DNA of 64,000 bases from Anaplasma capra (GTDB lineage Bacteria; Pseudomonadota; Alphaproteobacteria; Rickettsiales; Anaplasmataceae): assembly GCF_025628805.1 (NCBI RefSeq), contig NZ_JAOTBG010000006.1, positions 73,818 to 137,817 of the forward strand, given 5' to 3'. A model generated the notes under the pieces. That model had not been told where the DNA came from. It saw only the letters and a program-made list of their open reading frames with translations, and ran no database searches. Positions 9,158 to 16,576 of the stretch are shown here, in pieces. Positions within the stretch are counted from its first letter, which is position 1; each line of letters starts with the position of its first letter. The position numbers were made by a program, and so were the translations under genes.

Positions 9158-9279
9158 ACGCAAACTCCCTAGCATTCTATAATCAACACCGTGCCACTGT
9201 AACACGTTATTGTGACATTGGCAAACAAGTGTGTATACACACTTTTACCCAACTTTGCGGGTACGTTAGTGATTCCTCA

Positions 9280-9531
9280 ATGATCGAGGTGGCGGCGTCT
9301 ACATGCGCAAACGGTGCCGTGCTATCCGAGAATCTGCATATCACTTCTAACGGTGTAGTTGTGGGTATTCCATCTAACATCGCTTGCGATTCTGAAGGAG
9401 AGGCATGCATACACGCCACACTGCAAAAGTGTGTTATGAGAAAAGTGTGGCGATGGCCGAGGAGGCTGAAGCGTAGTACACTACAGCGGCGAGAAGGCCA
9501 CCACGCACGTCTTGTTAGTTGTAAAACTTGA
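9280..9531 (+). CDS. possible small protein or decayed paralogue
   Basis: An 83-codon frame from the ATG at 9280 reads MIEVAASTCANGAVLSEN and continues with ITSNGVVVGIPSNIACDS, which looks more protein-like than most spacer frames. There is no clear ribosome binding site. It lies in the 448-base gap between two acidic hypothetical genes and ends 75 bases before the next one starts. It could be a truncated member of that small-protein group, a leader, or chance. Confidence 0.25.
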   Translation: MIEVAASTCANGAVLSENLHITSNGVVVGIPSNIACDSEGEACIHATLQKCVMRKVWRWPRRLKRSTLQRREGHHARLVSCKT

Positions 9532-9605
9532 GATTTTTCTTTACAGAACTGGCTTTTTGTTGTAGTTCCCTGCGCGGGTTGTTTTTCGATTTAGGGAGTG
9601 TGTCT

Positions 9606-10037
9606 ATGGTGGAGTTCGGCGATTACTCTGTAGCGTCTGTAACTGTGACCGGCGTTGTAGGCGGTACGCACGGATGCAGCTTCGGGGAATACTCTGTGCC
9701 TGTGGGCCTGTATTTTGATGACTACCAGGATGGTGATATGTCCCTATCGTCCAACGTCACAAGGGTTACCGATGACGAAACCGTTGTCAGGGAAATCTGG
9801 ATCTATGGCGACATACACGTTGGCAACAAAGATGGGCAGGAAGAAATTACTCTCCGGGATTTCTCTTGCGGAGAACGTAGCCGCCCTAATGGTGTCAACA
9901 TTGATGGGGCCTATGTCTCGAAGTCTGTGTACGTGGGGCACCCCATTGTTGGTCATAGTGACGGAGATACTCTGGTGTTCCGTACCCAAGAAGGCTGCTA
10001 CGACATAGTAGTCTCTCTTGAGAAAAAGGCTGAGTGA
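9606..10037 (+). CDS. hypothetical acidic protein, lineage-specific
   Basis: A 143-aa protein starting MVEFGDYSVASVTVTG. The ATG at 9606 has AGGGAG about seven bases upstream; the longer frame from 9528 adds a hydrophobic stretch that could mimic a signal, but it lacks a binding site. The protein is beta-prone, acidic and has three Cys. The C-terminal end G-D-T-L-V-F-R-T-x-E-G-C-Y-D-I-V-V-S-L-E-K-K-A resembles a segment of the 90-662 protein, suggesting distant paralogy. It stands upstream of the tandem Msp2-family genes, separated from them by a 576-base structured spacer. Function unknown. Confidence 0.7.
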   Translation: MVEFGDYSVASVTVTGVVGGTHGCSFGEYSVPVGLYFDDYQDGDMSLSSNVTRVTDDETVVREIWIYGDIHVGNKDGQEEITLRDFSCGERSRPNGVNIDGAYVSKSVYVGHPIVGHSDGDTLVFRTQEGCYDIVVSLEKKAE

Positions 10038-10613
10038 CGATAAACTGCACCAGAACGGGTGGGGCTCTCTCCAGAGTCTGCGTAGGTTCCCCGGCCCCCC
10101 GTGGGTACCTGTGGCGTGAGGCTTTGTGATGAAAATCGGTGCCGAACCTGTCCTGCGGGGGTCTGCCCGTCCCCAGTGGGAGGCTGCAGTGCAGTAGTGA
10201 TGCTTCTCCTAGCCTGATACGTCGCACTGCAGCCCCCTTCGGGGGCCGGGGCCCTTTTTAGCACTTGGTTTTATCTGGGCTGGCGCGTAGCGCTGGCCTG
10301 TCCGCTTCGATTCTCTACATCAGTTGTTTGGGGTTGCGCGCGGTGCTGCTGCGTCCCCGATCTTGCCCGGTCTAGATATATCTGGGAACTATGCCCGTGC
10401 TGCCAGTACACCGCGGACATTACGATTTGTGCGCGCCAAGTGCGTGCCAAGTGTATTGTTAGGCAAGCGACCCGAGCTGAATGCCACGTTTACTAGAATT
10501 AAACGGAGTATGCTTACATTTTTGATTGCATTTGTCACGATTTTCGTGTACGTGGAGGTTGTACGCGGGTCCGGGTTGCTTGCGTTGTTGCGGTTTCTTT
10601 GCTCGGAGGGGGT
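10038..10613. other. structured leader or spacer upstream of the OMP pair
   Basis: This spacer holds GC-rich inverted repeats. GGCTGCAGTGC at 10182-10192 is perfectly complementary to GCACTGCAGCC at 10224-10234. GCCCCC at 10232-10237 with GGGGGC at 10241-10246, followed by GGGCCC and five T residues to 10259, looks like a terminator on the plus strand. A hydrophobic frame starting at ATG 10510 overlaps the start of the first OMP gene and is probably spurious. Confidence 0.5.
10232..10259 (+). terminator. GC hairpin with T-run
   Basis: GCCCCC-TTC-GGGGGC followed by CGGGGCCC and TTTTT. It lies about 200 bases after the gene ending at 10037 and 350 bases before the OMP gene at 10614, so it could end the upstream transcript or act as an attenuator in a long OMP leader. 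Confidence 0.55.
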
Positions 10614-11795
10614 GTGCTTAGGTCTTTTGTTGGTGCTACTTTTGTAGTGCTGCTGTTTGCTGTCTTTTTGTTGTCTGGTGCCGGCTTCACCGCTGGGCTC
10701 GCCGGGGGTTCCGGTTTCTACTTGGGTCTCGGCTATGCGCCGTCGTGGGGGGGTGCTAGGGACCTTTACGTTGGCACTCCCGGGAATACCTGGTACGTTC
10801 TACCTTATAGGAAGGATGCTTGCGGTAGTGAGGCACTTTCGTGGTCTGGCTTTGACTGGTTCGGCACGGTGGGCGGTGCGCCCGGCGATGCTCCGGTGAA
10901 ATTTCGGGATGTTAGCCTACGCGGGGTCAGCGGGGCGATTGGCTATGCTCTGTCTGAAAATTCTAGAGTTGAGCTTGAAGTTGCTCGGGAGGAGTTTCCT
11001 ATTGCTAAGGTTGGTAGCAGGTGCTGGAAGAAGGGAGATGCTTGGTTCCTGTTGCTTGGGCCGGAGGCGGACCTTACCAGGCGGTCTCCGCGTGTTGTCT
11101 ACGACGGCACAATGAGCAAAGATCAACTTGATAAGCTCGTTAAATCCTTAAGGCGTGGCCTGGATGGACTTCTGGGCGAGGATCTTGCGGAGGCGAACCT
11201 GTCAATAAATCTCATGGGGTCGGCGTTGTTGACGCCAGGAGGAGCGCAAAGAACAGACGTGCCGTCTAGCTTTACCTCTAAGCTGGATGCGCTGCTAAAA
11301 AAGGTGCTGCCCAGGGTGTGGCCGCACTTGCCATCGGGTGATAAAGAGCTGGTTCTGAGTACTCTCGATGGTAGTTACGGCAGCAGGAGCGAGATTATTG
11401 ACATTCCTGCAATTGAGCTGACTACAGTTGAAATTGCGGGTTGCCGCGACTTCGCGCTATCAAATCTGTCGACAATCGCTATCGCCCAGGGTGCAACAGT
11501 ATATAGTTGTGCCAGTATGGGGGCTGGCTTTGTGCAAGCGGCCGGGGAAGGTGTAGCTGAGTTTTCCCTCGGGGCGAGGTTTGGTGTGAGCTACAGGCTG
11601 TCCCCAGCTGCATCTGTGTTTGTTGGGGGTGCCGTACGTAGGACCCTGGACTGCGACCTCGGTGTGCCTGTTACTCCTATTGTTGGAGGTAAGGCCGGAG
11701 CAGTGGTGGCAGATTTGGGTGTAAAAGGTGAGGCACGGCTCTCTTTCGGGGTTACTTACTTTGCCGGGGAGATCGGCTTGCGATTTTTGATTTAA
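10614..11795 (+). CDS. Msp2/P44-family outer membrane protein (first of tandem pair)
   Basis: A predicted surface beta-barrel of the Surface_Ag_2 superfamily, 393 aa from the GTG at 10614, preceded by GGAGGGG. A hydrophobic signal segment (about residues 5-25) ends near SGAGFTAGLAGG, followed by the family opening GFYLGLGYAPSWG. The blocks LPYRKDACGSEALSWSGFDW and GVSGAIGYALSENSRVELEV match the Msp2/Msp4 pattern, and the end GEIGLRFLI is the usual barrel-closing strand. The following gene is a clear tandem paralogue of identical length 21 bases downstream, so the two are probably one operon. I cannot assign a specific omp number. A TTG 15 bases upstream is an alternative start. Confidence 0.9.
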   Translation: MLRSFVGATFVVLLFAVFLLSGAGFTAGLAGGSGFYLGLGYAPSWGGARDLYVGTPGNTWYVLPYRKDACGSEALSWSGFDWFGTVGGAPGDAPVKFRDVSLRGVSGAIGYALSENSRVELEVAREEFPIAKVGSRCWKKGDAWFLLLGPEADLTRRSPRVVYDGTMSKDQLDKLVKSLRRGLDGLLGEDLAEANLSINLMGSALLTPGGAQRTDVPSSFTSKLDALLKKVLPRVWPHLPSGDKELVLSTLDGSYGSRSEIIDIPAIELTTVEIAGCRDFALSNLSTIAIAQGATVYSCASMGAGFVQAAGEGVAEFSLGARFGVSYRLSPAASVFVGGAVRRTLDCDLGVPVTPIVGGKAGAVVADLGVKGEARLSFGVTYFAGEIGLRFLI

Positions 11796-11816
11796 GATGT
11801 GTAGGGGGTGTGGGAT

Positions 11817-12998
11817 ATGGTTACTAGGTCTTTGTGGGGTGCGGTTCTAGCTGGGGCTGTGATTGCGTTCGGCAGTTCGTCCGCCGTTGGTGCTGGCTTA
11901 GCGCTTGATGATCGTGGTGGAACTGGCCTCTACTTGAGCTTTGGGCTTGCTCCCTCGCTTGGGAGCGTTGAGGATTTTCATACAGGAATCTCCGGTGCGG
12001 CGCACGTTACCCTGCCCTATAGAAAGGATGCTTCTGGTAACGAGAACATATCTCCCTTCGATTTTGATTGGGCTGGATATGGCGCTTCGGGGTATTCAGT
12101 CAAATTCAAGCGCAGCAGCTTGTGGGGTGTTGGAGGAAGTATAGGGGCGCATTGCTCTGTGGGTAGATTGGAATTTGAAACCGTGCATGAAAGGTTCCCT
12201 ATTTCCAAGTCTAGTGGTAGGCAGTGGGCTAAAGGGGATTCTGTCTTTCTTCTAGTAGATGATGGGGTCGCGCAGGCGATAGCGGGGCGTTATGGCGGCC
12301 CGGCTGTGCTGGCTCTACAGGATGGCCGCACTCCTAGCGAGTGGCATGATAAGTTTATGGGGCTGCTTGATGCTTTTGGTGTCGCCAACGCGAGGGGGCA
12401 AGGGACTCTACTGAGTGAATATGACGAAAGGCGAAAGGCTGTTGGTATTATTGCCGCGGCATATGGGCGCATGTATGGTAATAGTAATAGGCAGCGTGAT
12501 ACGCGATCCACGGCTGCTCTGCGCTTGCTTGGCCTTGCAGTAAAGGCAAGTGGAGAGGAGTTTAAGTCCGAGCAGCAGGTGATGATGCGTGAGGCTGTCA
12601 GTCGTGTTGGCGGTTACAAGATTGAGATTAAGGGCATTACCGCCAATACAATTGGTGCAAACTACTGCTATGACGTTACGACTGGGATTATTGGTAGCTT
12701 GTCTCCGTATGGCTGTATTGGTGCGGGCCTAAGTTTTGTTGAGGTAGCGGGTGGCAACTCAGCGGAGTTCACGTATCAGGCTAAGCTGGGTGCGAGCTAT
12801 GAAATTTCTCCTAGAGCTAGGGTTTTTGTTGGTGGCGTTTACCGCAGGATTGTGAACTACAAAGACCGCTGCCCTGTTATGACACTGTCTGAGTCATCTG
12901 GTTATAGTGAGTATACCGGGGAGAGCAATATCAAGGCTACAGTGTCTTTTGGGCTGCACTACTTGGCTGGGGAAGCTGGTGTGAGGTTTTCCCTCTAG
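11817..12998 (+). CDS. Msp2/P44-family outer membrane protein (second of tandem pair)
   Basis: Tandem paralogue of the preceding gene and also 393 aa. The ATG at 11817 has AGGGGG eight bases upstream; a GTG at 11808 lies in the same frame. The signal segment VTRSLWGAVLAGAVIAF ends near AVGAGLALDD. Shared blocks with its neighbour are GLYLSFGLAPSLG, LPYRKDASGNENISPFDFDW, VGGSIGAHCSVGRLEFE and the last strand LAGEAGVRFSL. The middle (about residues 145-260) differs strongly between the two copies, as in other Msp2-superfamily members where the surface-exposed part diverges. It is followed by a GC-rich 745-base spacer. Confidence 0.9.
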   Translation: MVTRSLWGAVLAGAVIAFGSSSAVGAGLALDDRGGTGLYLSFGLAPSLGSVEDFHTGISGAAHVTLPYRKDASGNENISPFDFDWAGYGASGYSVKFKRSSLWGVGGSIGAHCSVGRLEFETVHERFPISKSSGRQWAKGDSVFLLVDDGVAQAIAGRYGGPAVLALQDGRTPSEWHDKFMGLLDAFGVANARGQGTLLSEYDERRKAVGIIAAAYGRMYGNSNRQRDTRSTAALRLLGLAVKASGEEFKSEQQVMMREAVSRVGGYKIEIKGITANTIGANYCYDVTTGIIGSLSPYGCIGAGLSFVEVAGGNSAEFTYQAKLGASYEISPRARVFVGGVYRRIVNYKDRCPVMTLSESSGYSEYTGESNIKATVSFGLHYLAGEAGVRFSL

Positions 12999-13743
12999 GT
13001 TGCTACGCCCCGCCGCGGCCCGGCAGTAGTGGGCGGGGGAACTCCTCCGGGGGCCTCCGGGTATTGGAGATGTTGCGGGGCTTTACTCAAGTTTTATATC
13101 GGCGGCTCCTCTCCGGTGTCGCCGTTGCTTTGTCAAGCGTCGGTGATGTGGGTTGCTCCTAGCCCCTTGGAGATGTTTTCGCGTGCCCGGAGGTTTGATT
13201 GTTGGTCCTAGGAGCACGTTCGTTCTGGGTGTGATTGGCCGTACCCAGCCGGGGGTGTGCGATGCGGTAGCTGATTCACGAGGCCACGGAATGGCTGGGC
13301 AGCTGCAAATGAGGCATGTGTCGAGGGTGGTTATGGCTATCCTAGCTGATTTGCAGTTCCAATGACCGTGAGCTTGCCGTTGGGGACGTGTAGGAGAAGC
13401 TTTCACCGTGTCTGTGCCCTGGCGATTCTGTGTATGCTTGCGCAGCTGTCGGTATGGTTTTCCCTGGGAGTTTTGTACAGGCTGCATAAGTATGGTGTGG
13501 CCTTCGATTCTCTCGCAAGATTACTTTGTGGTTGTTGGGGATGAATCTAGCCAGTGCTCCACGAGTTTGTTAAACACTGGTCGCACAGCACATGAGAGTG
13601 GACGCTCGGAGTTGGCCAGTTGCTGCTTTTGGGCTATGTGTGCGCTCAGGGGGAGGTGTCGTTTGGCGCTTTTGGATGAGCTGGCCGAGAAGGCTGGGTT
13701 TGGTCCTCCAATTATAGTGTCGCAAAAGCTTACAACCCGTACC
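12999..13743. other. 745-base GC-rich spacer after the OMP pair
   Basis: No convincing gene. Directly after the OMP stop, CCCCGCC (about 13008) and GGCGGGG (about 13032) can pair to form a stem that may terminate the OMP transcript. The rest contains short frames on both strands that show no family features. It separates the OMP pair from the convergent recF gene. Confidence 0.45.
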
Positions 13744-14859
13744 TCACATGGGGTTTATACTGTTGTTGGCTATGTGAAAGCACTTGAAGTGTTTTTCCAA
13801 CCCTGCGAAGTTTTTGCCATCGACGTCGGTAATCCATGTCTGACACCCCACGTCTTTTATGGTACGAATAAGCTCTTCCTTGTGGACGTTGTCCAGGTGA
13901 GACATGATGTCGTCTAGCAGCATTATAGGCGCCTGGTTGTGTATCCGGCGTTTTGAAATCGCCGCAGTCAACAGTAACGATAATAGTAAGATTTTTTGTT
14001 CACCAGTCGAACAGCTGCTTGCCATTATGTTTTTGTTTACATCAGACATTTGGAATTGATCATTATGGATGCCGAAAGAGGTCAACTGTCCGGACGCATC
14101 TTTGGCTCTACTTTCTTCCATATGCTGTAAATAGCGGTCCACTGCGCGTTCTTGATCATCTAGCAACTCAAAAACCCTGCTATCCAGGTGTATTGCGAAC
14201 TTCAAAAATGGGGAGTCAATGTCATTGTCTGATGCGGTGCGCTGTAAAATCTTGAGTACATTGAGCCGGGTTTGCGCTATGTGTACGCCACTGGATGCCA
14301 TTACGCTTTCTAAGCTGGTGAGCCAGTTAAGGTTTTGTGGGGCTTCATGTAGGACTTTCTTCCTGTCGCGCTTTGCCTTCTCGTACTTTATCATGTGTGA
14401 GGAGTAGTCTTTATCAAATATGTGCACTACTCTGTCGAAGAATCTAAGGCGTTCTGACGGCGCCTTCAACAAAATGTGGTCAAGTTGTGGTATGAGCCAC
14501 ACTATGCACAGTATGTCGTGTAATGCGCTGTAACAGCTGGCTTTTTTATCTATGGATAAGCGGCGTTTGCTCTCGTGCTTTGTTATGCTTACCGAAAATT
14601 GTGTTCCGTTGCTAAGGACCGTATGATGCACCCCCCAGGGAGTTTCTGATTTATGATTCTGCATACAGTCGGCACCTATGTTCCGCAATCCTGAGCCTTT
14701 TGACAGTAAGGATATTGCCTCCAGAACATTAGTTTTACCTGACCCGTTCTCGCCCAGCAAAACAACCGGGCTACCTTGGCTGTCGAGTTCCGCTTTTGTG
14801 TAATTCCGGAAATTGCACAACTTTATGCTCTTGATGCATGACTGCGGACTGGAGGACAT
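13744..14859 (-). CDS. recF: DNA replication and repair protein RecF
   Basis: SMC-like ATPase that loads RecA at single-stranded gaps with RecO and RecR. The 371-aa protein has the RecF start IKSIKLCNFRNYTKAELD, Walker A GENGSGKTNVLEA (about residues 35-47), the ABC-type signature CSTGEQKILLLSL and Walker B APIMLLDDIMSHLD. I place the start at ATG 14859 (MSSSPQSCIKSI); a longer frame to 14895 exists but adds nothing family-like. No clear Shine-Dalgarno is seen. It is a single minus-strand gene with long spacers on both sides. Confidence 0.93.
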   Translation of the reverse strand: MSSSPQSCIKSIKLCNFRNYTKAELDSQGSPVVLLGENGSGKTNVLEAISLLSKGSGLRNIGADCMQNHKSETPWGVHHTVLSNGTQFSVSITKHESKRRLSIDKKASCYSALHDILCIVWLIPQLDHILLKAPSERLRFFDRVVHIFDKDYSSHMIKYEKAKRDRKKVLHEAPQNLNWLTSLESVMASSGVHIAQTRLNVLKILQRTASDNDIDSPFLKFAIHLDSRVFELLDDQERAVDRYLQHMEESRAKDASGQLTSFGIHNDQFQMSDVNKNIMASSCSTGEQKILLLSLLLTAAISKRRIHNQAPIMLLDDIMSHLDNVHKEELIRTIKDVGCQTWITDVDGKNFAGLEKHFKCFHIANNSINPM

Positions 14860-15266
14860 ATGCAAGTTGTTATAACAGCCACGAGCGCCGTGCAAGCATA
14901 ACCTCTTGCGCCGTGCGAGATCTATTTTTTGTTTTGCGAGACACGTATCGTACTGAGTTCCATCTTGACTGCGAAAATGTGGCGGTACCGCACGAGAGCT
15001 CGCTTTGCTGAATTTTGCCTTCTTGCGAAGTTGCCTGCGTGCCTACTTGATTATGAGCCTTGAAAGGAGCCCCGGTGCACACTAAAAGCTGACGCGTCGT
15101 AGAGGCAACGTTGTGGTCCACCTGGGTGCAAGCCACGCATGTTCCTTCCATAGCCTCAGATCTAGAGTTTAAGGCAGAGCGCACGCGTTCGCCGCAACAG
15201 CCAGCACCCACAGAGGACTCCGCGCCCCGTCCTAAAACGCCCACAGCTTGACCTGCATGCCCAACA
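14860..15266. other. intergenic region upstream of recF
   Basis: About 400 bases. A 124-codon minus-strand frame (14870-15244) crosses it but has no family features and overlaps the likely recF start region, so I do not call it. No tRNA or hairpin terminator is evident. Confidence 0.4.
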
Positions 15267-15416
15267 CTAGACCCTTACTCTGACGATGGATACAAAGAAT
15301 AGCACAACCACGAGTACGAGCAACAGCGCAAGCAGCGCGTAACTTTTTGCTCGCCTTTTGTGCTGAAATTCTCCATCCACTGCGATACTCCAGAGTTTGC
15401 TCGTGGCCAAAACCAT
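15267..15416 (-). CDS. possible small membrane protein, CoxF-like
   Basis: A 49-aa frame from ATG 15416 (AGG ten bases upstream). A basic patch QHKRRAKSY is followed by one membrane helix LLALLLVLVVVLFFVSIV and the tail RVRV. This layout resembles the tiny CoxF-type proteins found near cytochrome oxidase genes in alphaproteobacteria, but no oxidase gene is adjacent here and the match is by pattern only. The frame can be extended upstream to 15608. Confidence 0.35.
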   Translation of the reverse strand: MVLATSKLWSIAVDGEFQHKRRAKSYALLALLLVLVVVLFFVSIVRVRV

Positions 15417-15816
15417 AAGCGACCATCCTAGGGTTTCACCATAAAGGGTGAAGAATGTCAAGAGATTTGCACGCAACCGGCTATATTTGCAACCCAAAAC
15501 GGGCCAGATGTGCGCTAGAACCGACGTCTGTGGCTCCCTTCGCGAACTCAAATGGAAGGCGCCAAAGGCCAGCGCTGCCACAATGCTGATGCACCGTGCC
15601 TTGTGCACCGAGTGCCAGATGAGCGCTAGAAAAGCGCAGCCTCCTGTGTGAGCTCAAACAGCTGGCGCCGTGCTCCTAAACTAATCACCACACAAGAGCG
15701 TCCCGCGGCTCTATAGAGCGCCCAGCACCAAATGGCGCGTGCGCGGATACCCCCTCCTCCCTGCAGAGAACCTTAGACCCACAGGCCCAAGCGTTGAGGA
15801 TTGCTGCCATCCTCCT
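15417..15816. other. intergenic region, no convincing gene
   Basis: About 400 bases between the possible small membrane protein and the histone-like gene. Frames on both strands look random. Nothing else seen. Confidence 0.4.
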
Positions 15817-16212
15817 CTATTTAGGAAGCTGCGCCCTAATAAATGACAAAGCAGCACCCCACAAGTGCCTGAGGCGTCCTACCACTAGGCTGCAATGCCC
15901 CTTGCACCACTTCTCGACGCTGTGGCGGCCGACGTGCTGTCTTGCGGCGCCGATGGTCGGCCGAGACGCGGCTGCCGCCGGGCGACTTTGTTGAGGCGAT
16001 GCCGCCTTAGACGTTGTTGCCTTAGGCGATGCCGCTCTTGACGCTACTGCTTTGGATGCTACTGCCTTTACACTTGTGCTCTTCTTCGCTGTAGCGTTGC
16101 CCTTCGATGACGCAGCAGTACGCTTCTTTGTGCTTGACGCGAGCCCGCTGCCTACGGATTTTGCTGCCTTCTTGGCGCTATTTTTAGGCTTACTGCCAAT
16201 AGTTTCTGACAT
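15817..16212 (-). CDS. Lys/Ala/Ser-rich histone H1-like protein
   Basis: A 131-aa very basic protein starting MSETIGSKPKNSAKKAAKSV at ATG 16212, with GGGGAG eight bases upstream. Residues 8-90 are a low-complexity run of Lys, Ala, Ser and Thr with repeated (V/A)SKA units (KAVASKAVASRAASPKATTSKAASP). This composition is that of histone H1 tails and of chlamydial Hc1/Hc2 proteins. The C-terminal 40 residues differ: they are Arg/His/Trp-containing and amphipathic (GRHSVEKWCKG, then GRLRHLWGAALSFIRAQ). No signal peptide. It probably binds DNA or RNA non-specifically and may condense the nucleoid in dense-cored cells; that role is inference from composition. Confidence 0.7.
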   Translation of the reverse strand: MSETIGSKPKNSAKKAAKSVGSGLASSTKKRTAASSKGNATAKKSTSVKAVASKAVASRAASPKATTSKAASPQQSRPAAAASRPTIGAARQHVGRHSVEKWCKGHCSLVVGRLRHLWGAALSFIRAQLPK

Positions 16213-16576
16213 GAACTGAACTCCCCTTCTGCGTTTGGAACGACCTAGGATTGTAGCTGGACGACGTTGAACCAACCCTAAATTGTGAAAACATAGTGAA
16301 ATTTTCAACCACAACAGTTTGGAATTTCTTAATGAAACGGCCACACTCGGGAACCACCGCCGACGTTGCCTGGTGGATAGCGCCTCTGGCTGTGTTTTCG
16401 TGGCATGCATTTTGATGTGTGGACCGTATGTATAATGGATCAAGACCATTATCATCCCCTCTGTTGCGAGTGTGTGGATTCGGCCTTTGCCCAATTGACG
16501 ATTATTTCGTCGAATAACGAGCTGGAGACTTTGTACGTTTTGCATTATTTAGGGGGTGCTTAAGGGGTTTAGGAAA
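16213..16576. other. divergent promoter region: histone-like gene / polA
   Basis: Contains a TATAAT at 16431-16436 on the plus strand, about 140 bases before polA, without an obvious -35 partner at 17 bases. A small inverted repeat GACGA-TTATT-TCGTC lies near 16497-16511. No gene is seen. Confidence 0.4.

Noticed and set aside
10324..10647. 107-codon frame with hydrophobic end upstream of the first OMP gene
   Set aside because: It overlaps the OMP start in another frame and has no ribosome binding site; the hydrophobicity comes from the T-rich leader.
14870..15244. 124-codon minus-strand frame upstream of recF
   Set aside because: No family resemblance and mixed composition; it overlaps the recF upstream region.
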